DNA from: Pycnopodia helianthoides
Taxonomy: Eukaryota > Echinodermata > Asteroidea > Forcipulatida > Asteriidae
DNA length: 64,000 bases
NCBI GenBank assembly: GCA_032158295.1
Contig: CM063262.1
Span: forward strand, 5,489,394 to 5,553,393
Reading direction: 5' to 3'
The stretch's first letter is position 1, and each line of letters begins with the position of its first letter. This document shows, in pieces, positions 57,101-62,737 of the stretch. The translations under genes and the position numbers were made by a program. The notes beneath the pieces were generated by a model. The model searched no databases, was not told the DNA's origin, and was given only the letters and a program-made list of their open reading frames with translations.

Positions 57101-57986
57101 ATTGGCGTTACTTTCGGCTTCGGCTGTGGTTGTTTCTATGGGCATCCTTTAACGCGTGGTCACGTGACGACCAAGCCGCAGCCGGAGCCACAGCCGCAGA
57201 TGCTAATTTGGACAGGCCCTATTCCACATTATTTCGATGAAAGACAACTCAATTCTATGAAGTATATCAGTGGGAGACTTTTGGTGACGCTAGGTGGCAG
57301 CAGACTTACCAGGTAAATCCATTGTTCTCGGAAATGTGCGCATGCTCAGAACTGCGTAAACAATAAAATTTACCTGGTAAGTCTGCTGCCACCTAGCGTT
57401 CCAAAGTCTCCCATTGCAATGGCGTAACCAGAGGGGCAGGGGCCGGGGTTTCGCCCTTAGAACCCCTGCCCGTGTTGCTGCTCCCTCCCCCAATGAGATC
57501 GGGAAAATGCACAAATTAATGGTTCGTTACAATAAATTGCGCCCCTAATTATGTCTTTGTCCCCGCCCTTTCCCCCATCAAGAAAACATTTCTGGTTACG
57601 CCGTTGGTCGCGAATACTAGGCGGGGGGGGGGGAGAAGAAGTTTTTCCACGTTCAAACACTTGCTTAAAGCAGGTGCTAAAATCTGATTGTTTACACCCG
57701 ATTGTTTCGTTTTTGTTGTTGTTTTTGTTGATCAAGGAACGAGTGAATCTTACAGGACAAGGACGGAGAGACCCAGCAAGGTCGCGCCCATTATTTTCCC
57801 CGTGCGGTCGTTCAGTTCATCTGGCTTCACTCCCTCCGGGTGCACGGCGTGTCGTTTGCGGAAACGCCGGCACAGGCAGAAGATGATGCCGAAGATCGAC
57901 AGCCCGAACCCCACCAAGAAGAAGAGGATGGTCACGCCAAGCAGACCTCCCTCGGACTTGATTATCTGATCCATCAAATCACCAAT
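38881..57986 (-). CDS. Prominin (CD133) family pentaspan glycoprotein, 5' end missing
   Basis: Twenty-one exons splice in phase (2394 nt, 797 residues plus TAA at 38883-38881). Counting from the first recovered codon, membrane spans lie near 15-39 (GVTILFFLVGFGLSIFGIIF), 65-88, 341-367, 396-417 and 714-735. Two extracellular loops of about 250 and 295 residues separate spans 2/3 and 4/5, which is the prominin topology. Family landmarks are the cytosolic CLCRRFRKRH after span 1, FMVGANLTLMC after span 4, and PAIVILSFSLTKYIRRI at the end of span 5. Sequons are N125, N318 and N464. Prominins bind cholesterol and shape plasma-membrane protrusions such as microvilli and ciliary membranes. The signal peptide and about 60-90 N-terminal residues are not recovered. 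The tail is Pro/Lys-rich, unlike vertebrate prominin-1. Which paralogue this is cannot be told. Confidence 0.94.
39537..39702. mobile_element. CRE-MITE, reference copy
   Basis: CACCTTATGCACATGACGTC and GTGACGTCATTGCATAAGGT are inverted termini around GGGCGCCCTCTCGGCTAGAG and TCGTTTTACCTCTAGGATGG. About 166 bp. Other copies: 42413-42640, 46205-46400, 50845-51248 and 56630-56722. Confidence 0.88.
39758..39847 (-). CDS. Prominin exon (end of loop 2)
   Basis: Acceptor TTACATTTAG, donor GGAATT/GTAAGA, phase 0 both, 30 codons: IKHDFGKLGIVANTYEAVVS then DMCGHLNSGI. The Cys aligns with VFLCSYIIDP of human prominin-1. Confidence 0.92.
39850..40800. other. Prominin intronic sequence
   Basis: Unremarkable except for CG-rich CGTGCGCGC / GCGCGCACGC near 40050-40080. 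The 99-codon minus frame at 40179-40478 has no domain and lacks fitting splice phase. Confidence 0.45.
40806..40970. mobile_element. MITE with ATGGATTGCAATACGCG ends
   Basis: ATGGATTGCAATACGCGTCA, TTGACCGCCATCTTTGATG is mirrored by CATCAAAGATGGTGGTCAAT and GACGCGTATTGCAATCCAT: arms of about 38 bp with one mismatch. Part of it (TCATCAAAGATGGAGGTCAA) recurs at 49393-49412. Confidence 0.9.
41057..41125 (-). CDS. Prominin exon (loop 2)
   Basis: Acceptor CTCCAATAG, donor CATAAG/GTGAGA, phase 0 both, 23 codons: VVGPFITTFISIAEELIAAP then IHK. Confidence 0.92.
41289..41660 (+). mobile_element. tRNA-derived SINE with AATGTTGAATTTGG body
   Basis: The head 41289-41361 (GGCTTGATAGCTCAGTTGGT, CGCGGGTTCAAATACCGC) looks tRNA-like but has mispaired anticodon and acceptor stems. 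The body shares ordered blocks with 11170-11450 (CCAACCAAGGTTGG, AGAAATGTTGAATTTGGTCA, CATGCCAACCAGCGC). Confidence 0.75.
41756..41845 (-). CDS. Prominin exon (loop 2)
   Basis: Acceptor TTGATCACAG, donor CCACG/GTAAGC, phase 0 both, 30 codons: DYVTNVIDGASGGFDELTGV then LSGANKAAAT. Confidence 0.93.
42413..42640. mobile_element. CRE-MITE carrying a palindrome insertion
   Basis: AAGACCTTATGCATTGACCA ... CGACGTCATCACGCCGCCAT, TTAGAGGTAAAACGATGACG, CTCTAGCCGAGGGCGCCCTA, TGACGTCATGAGCGTAAGGT. In reverse orientation to 39537-39702. Confidence 0.85.
42432..42474. repeat. Perfect 21-bp-arm palindrome
   Basis: The left arm runs 42432-42452 (starts CCATTGATCTACATT) and the right arm 42454-42474 (ends AATGTAGATCAATGG). 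One unpaired T separates them. No other MITE copy has it. Confidence 0.95.
42652..42705 (-). CDS. Prominin exon (loop 2) with GC donor
   Basis: Acceptor GTTTTTCTCCAG, 18 codons RAFVDQIPFFEGVYNQFK, then donor CAAG/GCAAGT. AG/GCAAGT is the strong consensus of GC-AG introns. No GT nearby would keep phase. Confidence 0.9.
42769..43143. mobile_element. TTAA-type MITE, family A
   Basis: TTTAAAGGCACATTACAGAA and CTCTGTAATGTTCCTTTAA. The body nearly matches 26789-27173 in the same orientation (TTACATAAAACTTACACGGT). Confidence 0.9.
43632..43712 (-). CDS. Prominin exon (loop 2)
   Basis: Acceptor TTTGTACAG, donor TTTTG/GTAAGG, phase 0 both, 27 codons: LVYNIIDDILFILEPLGSFL then AVVGDLL. Its hydrophobicity is high for a loop segment but it lacks the length of a sixth span. 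Confidence 0.9.
44085..44285. repeat. GGGTCA-rich inverted repeat element
   Basis: GAATTGACGCTGATCCGGGT, TGGGTCAGCCTGACCCGGAT and CCGGATCAATTCTGACTC. Inverted relative of 56370-56560. It is followed by a run of about 20 T at 44292-44311. Confidence 0.72.
44440..44615 (-). mobile_element. tRNA-derived SINE, family 3
   Basis: On the minus strand it opens GGGTGGAATGGGTGGCTATC, then GTGGGCAAAGCGCTCGCC and GGTTCGATTCCCAGCTAGG, followed by GTTAGTTCTCTCCCTTGCC and GGGTTTTCCCCCGGCTCC. Confidence 0.8.
44740..44845. mobile_element. Short MITE with GGCCGCTACGGCTACGGC arm
   Basis: GGCCGCTACGGCTACGGCTT is mirrored by AGCCGTAGCCATACCGTAGC and GGACACGGCC. Confidence 0.65.
44946..45026 (-). CDS. Prominin exon (loop 2)
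   Basis: Acceptor TTATTTCCAG, donor ATTT/GTAAGT, phase 0 both, 27 codons: LRDIVDAIPLQTIIDLLNGF then KRNPFLF. Confidence 0.92.
45131..45282. mobile_element. MITE with GGGCCTTTTCGA ends
   Basis: GGGCCTTTTCGATACCACGG and GTTTCGAAAAGGGCC are inverted. The inner GGCTCCGTC and GACGGAGCC are also mirrored. Related to 15989-16148. Confidence 0.8.
45310..45565. repeat. Dispersed repeat, copy 2 (see 8050-8360)
   Basis: GGTACCCGCTGTCAAATTGC, TAAACGTGGATGGATTCGAC, TTTTTGCTGTTTTCTCAGCA and GAAACTTTCACATG. Confidence 0.65.
45743..45898 (-). CDS. Prominin exon (loop 2)
   Basis: Acceptor TTAATAACAG, donor CAGAGC/GTGCGT, phase 0 both. It encodes FLKPIEDFLIHGSAEALTAL and IPEFPREIFDTSVQS, helical and amphipathic. 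Confidence 0.93.
45950..46200 (+). mobile_element. Tandem pair of tRNA-like SINE units (132-bp period)
   Basis: GGCTAGATAGCTCAGTTGGT starts at 45986 and 46118. Each has an anticodon-arm-like CACGTTAATCC or TACGTTAATCC and GGTTCAAATCCCGC. The units are separated by GTTCAACCCAAAAATATTT and GGTGACCGCC. The acceptor stem and position U33 are not tRNA-like, so these are retroposon heads. Confidence 0.85.
46205..46400. mobile_element. CRE-MITE, one copy plus a partial second
   Basis: GTTTACCTCTAAGATGGCAG and GATGACGTCAATGGATAAAG (right end of a partial copy), then GAGGTCAAAATAAGGTTGTT and GTTTACCTCTAAGATGGCGG. Confidence 0.75.
46623..46719 (-). CDS. Prominin exon (loop 2)
   Basis: Acceptor AACCCACTAG, donor GATCAG/GTACGT, phase 2 in and 0 out. 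It encodes QCQMDSSLYEAVATSGFLED then LAIVDFEASSDQ. The Cys corresponds to SDCKKN of human prominin-1. Confidence 0.93.
47780..47892 (-). CDS. Prominin exon (loop 2 start)
   Basis: Acceptor AATCTGTGCAG, donor TATGGA/GTAAGT, phase 0 in and 2 out. It encodes TVDNPAFGGGKTFMNSMVES and SPHNLTVRHFM, with sequon N464. Confidence 0.92.
47968..48525 (+). mobile_element. tRNA-derived SINE, family 2
   Basis: Head GTGTCGTGGCCTAACGGTTA, then TGAGCAAGACATTTTACCAT. ACATTAAGCCGTAATTGCTA and ACATTAAGCCGTAGGTCCCG show an internal duplication. The 3' part TGGTTCACATAGCAAGCACC and TTATGAGGCATCATTGG matches 6300-6400. Confidence 0.78.
48545..48910 (+). mobile_element. tRNA-derived SINE, family 1, interrupted
   Basis: CCCTGGCTATACGGCAGTTA leader, GGGTTAGATAGCTCAGCTGG to GTAGACCGCCGG, then a MITE, then CGGCACGTTAATCCGGAAGT. 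The MITE splits the tRNA-like part inside its anticodon arm. Confidence 0.85.
48685..48835. mobile_element. MITE with GGAGATTCTGTCC repeats, nested in SINE
   Basis: TGATGTGGCAGGAGATTCTG ... GGACAGAATCTCCGGGGGAC ... CCTATGACAC. Flanking CCGG on both sides agrees with insertion into GCCGGCACG of the SINE. Confidence 0.88.
49014..49137 (-). CDS. Prominin exon: span 4
   Basis: Acceptor ATCCATGCAG. The donor GATAAG/GTTCAA is non-optimal but required: it joins in phase 0 to the next exon (DKTVDNPAF). It encodes GLAVCVAVLFWVPTAILFMV then GANLTLMCNSMVDLSIFDK. GAN and the following Cys match FGANVEKLIC of human prominin-1. Confidence 0.94.
49442..49600 (-). CDS. Prominin exon: span 3
   Basis: Acceptor CTCCATTTTAG, donor GTCGG/GTAAGC, phase 2 in and 2 out. 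It encodes YGVYAVFATVALVLSILCIL plus GLVLAAARY, then SKWSGRLMVG leading to span 4. Vertebrate prominin-1 has GGVFLMVG at the same spot. Confidence 0.95.
49811..49958. mobile_element. MITE with GGAGATTCTGTCC subterminal repeats
   Basis: GGTGTCATAGGGAAATCCGT, CGGAGATTCTGTCCGCCATA and GGGGACAGAATCTCCTGCCA. It is a reverse-oriented, near-complete copy of the element at 48685-48835. Confidence 0.88.
50000..50118. mobile_element. Diverged copy of the 57272 hairpin MITE
   Basis: GGTGGAAGCAGACTTTCCAG, TGTTCTCGAAAATGTGCGCG and GTCTGCTGCCACCTAGAGTC. Confidence 0.75.
50135..50217 (-). CDS. Prominin exon (end of loop 1)
   Basis: Acceptor TTTGGAGTGCAG, donor TTAAT/GTAAGC, phase 0 in and 2 out. It encodes TMMRLNTSQFSGMIGEFGDM then AEGYGSL, with sequon N318, just before span 3. 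Confidence 0.92.
50290..50440. mobile_element. GGGCCC-type MITE, right end decayed
   Basis: GGGCCCAATTTCATAGAGCA, TTCTGCTAAGCAAAAATGAG and GGCTGGTAACCTTATTCTGG. Confidence 0.78.
50688..50764 (-). CDS. Prominin exon (loop 1)
   Basis: Acceptor TGGTTTCAAG, donor GTCGAG/GTAGGT, phase 1 in and 0 out. It encodes GMVDTVLASTQPMVSSITND then VVSQVE. Confidence 0.9.
50845..51248. mobile_element. CRE-MITE with nested insertion
   Basis: AGACCTTATGCACATGACGT...CCTCGG on the left and GTTTTACCTCTATTAG, GATGACGTCAATGCATAAGG on the right. The interior is broken at about 50903-51126 by foreign DNA with inverted GATAAGGACAGGGGACCAGT / ACCGGTGCCTGTCCTTAT arms. Confidence 0.78.
51470..51950. mobile_element. Inverted-repeat element related to 27172-27440
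   Basis: GGTTTGGTTCTATACAAAAT and GGCGGACCGTG on the left; CTACTTTTACAACATCTTTC, GATAACAAACGCTTC and CGCCCAATC on the right, as in the 27-kb copy. Confidence 0.65.
51976..52036 (-). CDS. Prominin exon (loop 1)
   Basis: Acceptor CTCCTTCCCAG, donor ACATG/GTACGA, phase 0 in and 1 out. It encodes GGDVVTEVHQTLLRPTGALH. The GTACGA donor is weak, but phase and position fit. Confidence 0.78.
52680..52852. repeat. Dispersed repeat shared with 26560-26740
   Basis: TTTAGCACACCGAAAAAAC, CTGGCAACCATCTTGAAAAA, GGTTGTCTTGAAAAATGTGT and GGCAGGACGCTAAACATG. Confidence 0.8.
52966..53046 (-). CDS. Prominin exon (loop 1)
   Basis: Acceptor GACACTCCCAG, donor CCACG/GTAAGT, phase 0 both ends. It encodes IDLSELSASFSGIGALIGEM then TTAMLST. 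Confidence 0.88.
53225..53760. repeat. (CAA/CAG/CGA)n compound microsatellite
   Basis: An almost pure trinucleotide landscape of CAACAG, CAGCGACAGCGA and CAACAACAA blocks, with internal duplications of about 120 bp (53258-53330 versus 53350-53425). It is in a prominin intron. The long Val/Leu-rich and Asn/Ser/Thr-rich frames across it are artefacts of the repeat. Confidence 0.95.
53994..54108. mobile_element. GGGTCGATTTCAC-ended MITE
   Basis: GGGGTCGATTTCACACAAAA and CTCTTTGTGAAATCGGCC are inverted. The inner hairpins are AGGACTAGTCCT and GAGACTATAATATAGTCTC. Second copy of the 31606-31754 family. Confidence 0.8.
54131..54342 (-). CDS. Prominin exon (loop 1, cysteine pair)
   Basis: Acceptor CGTAATTTCAG, donor AAAGAA/GTAAAC. 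It carries SLQGMFDRLVEAIFQTVSDL and CIKYTLNILGIC (C210 and C221), aligning with the CLVHPSSETC pair of human prominin-1, and leaves in phase 0. Confidence 0.94.
54365..54665. mobile_element. TTAA-type MITE, family B, partial
   Basis: GGCAAAGTATACCTTCGGAC, TGTGAAAATTTCATTTCAAA, TCTACGCATGAAGAATAATC and CATTTCTCAAAATGCTTTAC match the 23184 copy. The right terminus is missing. It starts only about 20 bp upstream (minus sense) of the acceptor at 54342. Confidence 0.72.
55088..55177 (-). CDS. Prominin exon (loop 1)
   Basis: Acceptor CTATTCTTCAG, donor ACAC/GTAAGA, phase 1 in and 1 out. It encodes VINLVFSTFHDGLVGIMGP then MGNTLSQFST, matching the position of the vertebrate NSVLGGGILDRL region. Confidence 0.9.
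55300..55710. repeat. Retroposon-like repeat interrupted by a MITE
   Basis: GGGAGGAAAACCCC and AGCCACGCAATCA continue as GGTAGGGACTGAAAACCC, then GATTCAAACCGGGATAT (a T-arm-like stretch) and ACCACTACTGAACCAACC after 55598. A related copy is at 22895-22998. Confidence 0.7.
55347..55597. mobile_element. GGGCCC-ended MITE, nested
   Basis: GGGCCCAATTTCAAGGCTCT to CCATGAAATTGGGCCC. The interior has repeated GAATTC/GCGCTT motifs (GAATTCCGCGCTTAC, GCGCAGAATTCGGC). The flanks are CAATCA on the left and AGGTAG on the right. The empty homologous site at 22977 reads CAATCAGGTAG. Confidence 0.88.
56096..56156 (-). CDS. Prominin exon (loop 1)
   Basis: Acceptor TTTCCCAG, donor AATG/GTAAGT, phase 0 in and 1 out. 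It encodes DVRQLFNVSTLSGTIKGNVN with sequon N125. An internal GTAAGT at AAT/GTAAGT would give a 21-nt exon out of register with the next one and was not used. Confidence 0.88.
56370..56560. repeat. GGGTCA-rich inverted repeat element
   Basis: CTTCCGGGTCAGAATACGG, CTGGGTCAGGCTGACCCAG and CCGGGTCATATTGACC, ending CCCCGGGTCAATTCTG. An inverted relative is at 44085-44285. A short piece (GACCCGGATTCTGGGTCAAT) is at 40980-41005. Confidence 0.75.
56630..56722. mobile_element. CRE-MITE, truncated copy
   Basis: GACCTTAGGCCTATGCACAC, GACGTCATTTGAG, CCTCTAGCCGAGGGCACCC and ATGACGTCATGTGCATAGA. Only the two termini survive, back to back, each with a GACGTCA site. Confidence 0.75.
56902..57022 (-). CDS. 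Prominin exon: end of span 2 and loop 1 start
   Basis: The acceptor CCAATAG/GATT was chosen over the nearer TTGCAG because only it restores phase. It gives VLVLIAACFTIASAYQVAQS, completing span 2, then a helical LTRFENTAHNILDDVDDF stretch. Donor is TTTTTGAA/GTAAGT, phase 0. Confidence 0.93.
57087..57228. mobile_element. MITE with GTCCAAATTGGC ends
   Basis: AGGGCTGTGTCCAAATTGGC and CTAATTTGGACAGGCCCT are inverted. The inner parts CTTCGGCTTCGGCTGTGG and CCGCAGCCGGAGCCACAG are also inverted. Similar in plan to 44740-44845. Confidence 0.8.
57272..57412. mobile_element. Hairpin MITE with about 45-bp arms
   Basis: GGGAGACTTTTGGTGACGCT, AGGTGGCAGCAGACTTACC is mirrored by GGTAAGTCTGCTGCCACCTA and CCAAAGTCTCCC. 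The loop holds CTCGGAAATGTGCGCATGCT. A diverged copy is at 50000-50118. It lies in the intron after the 57754-57986 exon. Confidence 0.88.
57754..57986 (-). CDS. Prominin exon: span 1, cytosolic loop, start of span 2
   Basis: Acceptor AAACTACAG, donor GTCCT/GTAAGA, leaving phase 2. It contains SEGGLLGVTILFFLVGF, the Cys pair CLC followed by the basic RRFRKRH loop, and GKIMGATLLGLSVLVL opening span 2. Confidence 0.95.
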
Positions 57987-58537
57987 CTGTAGTTTATAAA
58001 GATACAACATTGTTTTGTTATTTTACAATTTGTGTTTTGAACCAGTTTGCAATATCACTCGCCTCGGTATGGAAAGCGGCGCCATAGCCGACCTTCAGAT
58101 TACTGCAAAGAACGTCTTGAACAACGACGACGCAAAATACGGACCATCACTATAGCTAGGTTGAACAACAATGGCCAAGTTCGCGCAAGGACTATCGTTG
58201 ACCATGGTTCGACTAAACTTAGCCCGAGCTCTGTCTATATTAGACGATAGTTGGACCACTCTAGTCGACTATTTGGAACCAGCCTACTGGGCATGGTCGC
58301 ATCGCTGGTTACCAATAGCCGTTTTCATAGCTTAGTTCAGAGTGGACCAGTTATAAGAAACTGATAACGTACGTGAGTCGCCGGTCATGTTGACATAACA
58401 TGACTAGAGTCGTTTGCACAAGAACTTCTTTGCGCATGCCTGACGTACGGCACTAAACAACCAATAGTTAACAATTGGTCCTTGCGCGAACTTGGCCAAT
58501 GGTATCCCTTTTCACGAAGAATCCGTGAATAACATAC

Positions 58538-58571
58538 CAAGTTACGGAAGCCCCCGGAGTCGAGGGCCATG
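58538..58571 (-). CDS. Candidate 34-nt 5' exon of the prominin gene
   Basis: Acceptor TTTTACTTCAAG/C, then MALDSGGFRNL, then donor TTG/GTATGT. It leaves in phase 0, which is what the first secure exon (57986) needs, and gives a continuous FRNLIGDLMDQIIKSEGG before span 1. Tiny exons are known in prominin N-terminal regions. Being so short, it could be chance. Confidence 0.35.
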
Positions 58572-58955
58572 CTTGAAGTAAAATATCACTTATCCGTAAA
58601 ATCGAATTAAATCTGAAATGTGGAAATCTTGATCAGGTAAAAACAAATCGGTTATTGGTAATAATGATCGAGAGTAACCCGTAACAACAAAATTGAAAAT
58701 CCGTCAATGCGAAACTGGTAGTCTGCAAAACAACGAACTTCTAGAAGTAACGATCAAGAGTAATCAGTAAAAATTATTACGAATGAGTAATCTGCAAAAC
58801 AATGATTTAGAATGTTCTTTATTATTGTACTGATAATGTTTAATAACGAGATCCGTAATAATCGATTAGTAATCCGTAATACAGCCAATCACAAATTAGC
58901 ATGGATCAGTCATTACGAACTAGAATACCCGTTGACGAATTCGTTATCTTTTATA
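58572..58955. other. AT-rich flank, low-copy GTAATC repeats
   Basis: GTAATCCGTAATA, AGTAATCAGTAAAAAT and GAGTAATCTGCAAAACAATG recur loosely. No exon was found. Confidence 0.45.
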
Positions 58956-58959
58956 AAGA

Positions 58960-59425
58960 TTGTTTGCAGAAATATTTATCAAGTAAAGATCAATTGCAGT
59001 AATATTTTTCATGGAAAGATCGATTGCAGAAATGTTTAATGTGGAAAGATCGATTGCAGAAATATATAAAATGGAAAGATCGTTTGCAGAAATTAATATT
59101 CATCAAGGAAAGATCAGTTGCAGTAATATTTATATTGGAAAGATCGATTACATGAATATTTATCATGGTAATATTGATTGCAGAAACAGTCGTGGTGGAA
59201 AGATCTATTACAGACATAATGGAAAGATCGATTGCAGACATATTATTTTATCATAGACAGATCGATTACAGAAACATCTACCAAGGAACGATCGATTGCA
59301 GATTGCAGAAATAATTATCAAAGAAAGATCGATTGCAGAAATATTTATCATGATAGAAATCAATTGCAAAAATAGTTAATGTGGAAAGATCGACTGTAGA
59401 TTGCAGATATATTTATCGTACACAG
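58960..59425. repeat. Minisatellite, about 30-bp unit
   Basis: GGAAAGATCGATTGCAGAAA followed by TATTTATCAT recurs about 15 times with substitutions and short deletions. Because 30 is a multiple of three, both strands stay open for 80 codons (MERSIAEMF-like and MSVIDLSTT-like 10-residue repeats). Confidence 0.92.
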
Positions 59426-59866
59426 ATTGGCTCCACAATGTCATCACATCATTATAACAGCTGTCAGGGAAAGGTAGAATAAAAAGCGCGGACAAAGATT
59501 TTTACGAAAATAATTATCAAAGCAAAACAGTATCAAAATCTCGTAAAGACGGACTGTTGAGTTTGCTTTACACGAAAAAAAGACGAAATAAGTTCCGCGA
59601 AGACATGTGTACCTCCAGACCATTCAGCCCCATGGTTTGAACATCCAAGAAGGAATTAAATGACTAATAACCATTTGTCTTGGCCTCCTCCTTTCCCACA
59701 CAGATATCCTCCTTTTTAGTCTGCCTTATTCACTAATTATTTACCTTTTCTCTCTGTTCCCACCTTCGATTTTGTTCTTTGTGTTTCCAACTTCTTGTGG
59801 TCCAACCCCCTCTCCTTATTCATTGTTTACCTCCTTGCTTTTTCTGCGCGCTTTCTGCTTCTCCCC

Positions 59867-60048
<182 letters not shown>

Positions 60049-60339
60049 TCATGTATTTCCACTTGACTGCTTCTGTTTCACTTGTAAACCTGTTTATGTG
60101 TGTTGTCATGTCATTTAGCCTTCGAGAAAGACTCTGCTATGTTTGAAATATCAAGCCATTGACTATTTTTTGCACTTTTTAAGGAATTCTAAACTGAGTG
60201 TACGCTGTACACCAATTCATCTGATTGGCAGCATATTGCGCCACAGCACCTTGTAAACCATTACATTGTGCTATGTAAAGGAATAGGTCTCAAACTTCAA
60301 AAAGTAGCCCCACATATATACCTTGCATGAAAATACTGA

Positions 60340-60420
60340 CTGTTGAAGCGCCTTGAGCGTCACTGAGTGACGGATATGAGCGCTATATAAGAAGCCACTA
60401 TTATTATTATTATTATCAAG
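60340..60420 (+). repeat. LINE/SINE 3' tail
   Basis: GAAGCGCCTTGAGCGTCACT, GAGCGCTATATAAGAAGCC and ATTATTATTATTATTAT. This is the same tail as near 29780 and the 14265 SINE. Confidence 0.75.
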
Positions 60421-60909
60421 AAAAACAAAAATACATATATATAAAAGATCTGGTTTGTAATAGTCATTCAACTACAACTGAGACTGCTGGATGCCTTGCC
60501 CTAAACCAAAGCGATAAACTCAATTCAGGTCTGTAACCGCAATGTCTTTCTTTCGACGTGTTTAAAAGAGTCATGGAATATTTTGTTGTGAACTTGAGTG
60601 ACAATTTCTTGACATTCTTCGAATTCATGACTTGGCGGTAAAAACAAAAAAAGAAAAGGCGAAACTGCGGTACCCATGTGTTCTTCCAAAAGAACAATCA
60701 ACTTGTTAAGTTACGGGGGGGGGTGTTGTCTAACATCAACTGAATTCACATCATCTCGTATAAAATTTACTTTCCTAAGAATGGCAAGATGAGCCACAAC
60801 ATTTGCAATAAATATCGTATTATTGTTTGTATTTACATTTCATTCACTAGGTAATCAACAACTGTAAATTTATTAGACAGTGTGCATGGCCTTTTTTACT
60901 GTTCTCACA

Positions 60910-61245
60910 GTTTTCATGTAAACCGTCACACGTGCCACGACGTGACCTATCTGTCAAAAATCTCACATTTTTGCAAATCGGTTTTTATTCAAACTATTAG
61001 TTGACTTATTACTGTTAACATTTTCAGCAAGTTTCACTACCTAAAACGTGATGGTTTCGTAATTACACTTATCAATATGAACGATGTATCACTAGATTTG
61101 CCATTTTGTATTTTCACGAAGTGACCTATCTCGATAGGTCACTTTACCAACGATACACAAAGCGCTACAGCCAGTTCAGGAGCGCGTATGTGCCATTTTG
61201 CATTTTCACGAAGCGACCTATCGCGATAGGTCTCATAATGCATTG
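60910..61245. repeat. GACCTATC palindrome cluster
   Basis: TGACCTATCTCGATAGGTCA (about 61123-61142) is a perfect palindrome, and CGACCTATCGCGATAGGTC follows about 87 bp later. Both are preceded by GCCATTTTGCATTTTCACGA-like sequence. A half-site TGACCTATCTGTC lies at 60943. Confidence 0.85.
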
Positions 61246-61339
61246 TGTTTGAACACAAGTGCAAGCAATACATGTGGATTCCAGTCTATATACAATGCAA
61301 CTCCCCACGAGTAAAGTACCGACACTTTGGCGCAGTGGG

Positions 61340-61832
61340 CAGCGGCGGCACCAGACCTGTTAATCGGGGGGGGGGGGGGCAAGAGGGGGCAAACTTAAAT
61401 TTAGGGGGGAAAACAAAAGTATACAATGTACTGTATAAGCCTACAATTCACTCCAGAAACAAGATTTTGCACTGTGTGAATGTGGCGTGTTGTGCGAACT
61501 GCGTGTTGAATGGCTGCTTCGGGTTTGGGCAGACAATGCATTTTCTATTTATAGCAAGTTTCCAAGCTTGAACAGATAAATAAATCCACATTTTATTAAC
61601 ATTGCCGGAGATGGAAAGTGTATTGGGCTTTTTTGATGGTGCCAGCTAATTATGATGGATGAAATTGAGTTTATTATTTACAGCGCAAACAACATTGTAA
61701 CAAATTGGGTGCAATCGTTTGGGATTAAACTCAATTACCGCCATCGGGGAAAAAACTGGGGGGGGGGGCAAACTGGGGGGGGGGCAAAAAAATAACTGGG
61801 GGCATTTCCCCCCCCCCCCCCCGTTACAGTAA
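61340..61832. repeat. G-rich element related to the left satellite
   Basis: GGGGGGGGGCAAGAGGGGGC at 61367, GGGGGGGGGGCAAACTGGGG at 61760 and a C-run at 61810-61822. The GGGGCAAG-type blocks recall the monomer ends of 1-2208. Confidence 0.6.
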
Positions 61833-61834
61833 GC

Positions 61835-62735
61835 AGAGCCATGAAATTGGTAAGCAGAGCTAATCGTTATCAAACACGGACAGCCACGTCAAGTCCATGA
61901 GTGCGAACTCTATGCTACGGTGTGCATGCAGAAGGACAGCGCGTTGGCAATGAGGCTGGTACCCACACTGCCAACATGGCTGACAGTGCGTACAAACTTT
62001 TGCTTGGGTCACACAACCTCTGTGTGTTTCTATTACCCTTAATAATAAGGGAACTTTTAAATCATTTGGGCGACATTTACCTCTCCAAATCACATTCTCC
62101 TTTCACTTGAATCACTTCAAAACATAACTGCGTTGTTAACAAATCTGATCACCAATATATGTCGTCTGAACATGTCAATGTGGGTGTGTGCGTACATGTG
62201 GGGCTTTAAAACTTCAGAACTTCGCGCCTTGTTCCAGATTAAAACCGTACACATTCTTCAAACCATTTCAATTATTATCAGGCCTACGAGGCACAAAGAT
62301 CGCTTTGACTTACCCTTGAACTTTCATGGTAGCTTTGACCCCAAAATTGTAGTGAAAACCGGATGTTTTTGCGAGAACACGGCTTTTGGGAATAGTCACT
62401 GTCCCTGTGGGGGACTTATTACAAGTTTGCACAGTAAAATTTGTGTTTTATTTTGTTCAATAACACAATTATAGGGGCCTATGTCTGATATCTCTGAATC
62501 TCATGCAAAACGGAAGAACAATCTTAATTGATGTTCTTAGCGGAAAGATTTCTGAGAAAACTCCCCTAGAAGAGAATGGACTCAACCAAGTTTGTCGGTG
62601 ACTTATGTTCCAATGTTTTGAGAAATTAAGTTAATCACTACTATGGGTGTTACTGTGAATTACAATATCCAAGTACATGAACATGTTACATAAAAATGGT
62701 AGAAACTTCACACCACACTGTTTGCGATAGGGGTA
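61835..62735. other. Right-hand unique sequence
   Basis: A GGGCCC-MITE half end (GTAAGCAGAGCCATGAAATT) is at 61829-61848. Frames at 61860-62474 were checked for the missing prominin N-terminus, and none shows a signal peptide with a donor in fitting phase. Confidence 0.4.
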
Positions 62736-62737
62736 GG

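Noticed and set aside
58960..59425. CRISPR-like array of about 30-bp repeats
   Set aside because: The repeats are directly adjacent and diverged with no unique spacers, and the genome is eukaryotic.
61860..62093. Prominin N-terminal exon
   Set aside because: Neither minus-strand frame gives a signal peptide or a donor in the needed phase.
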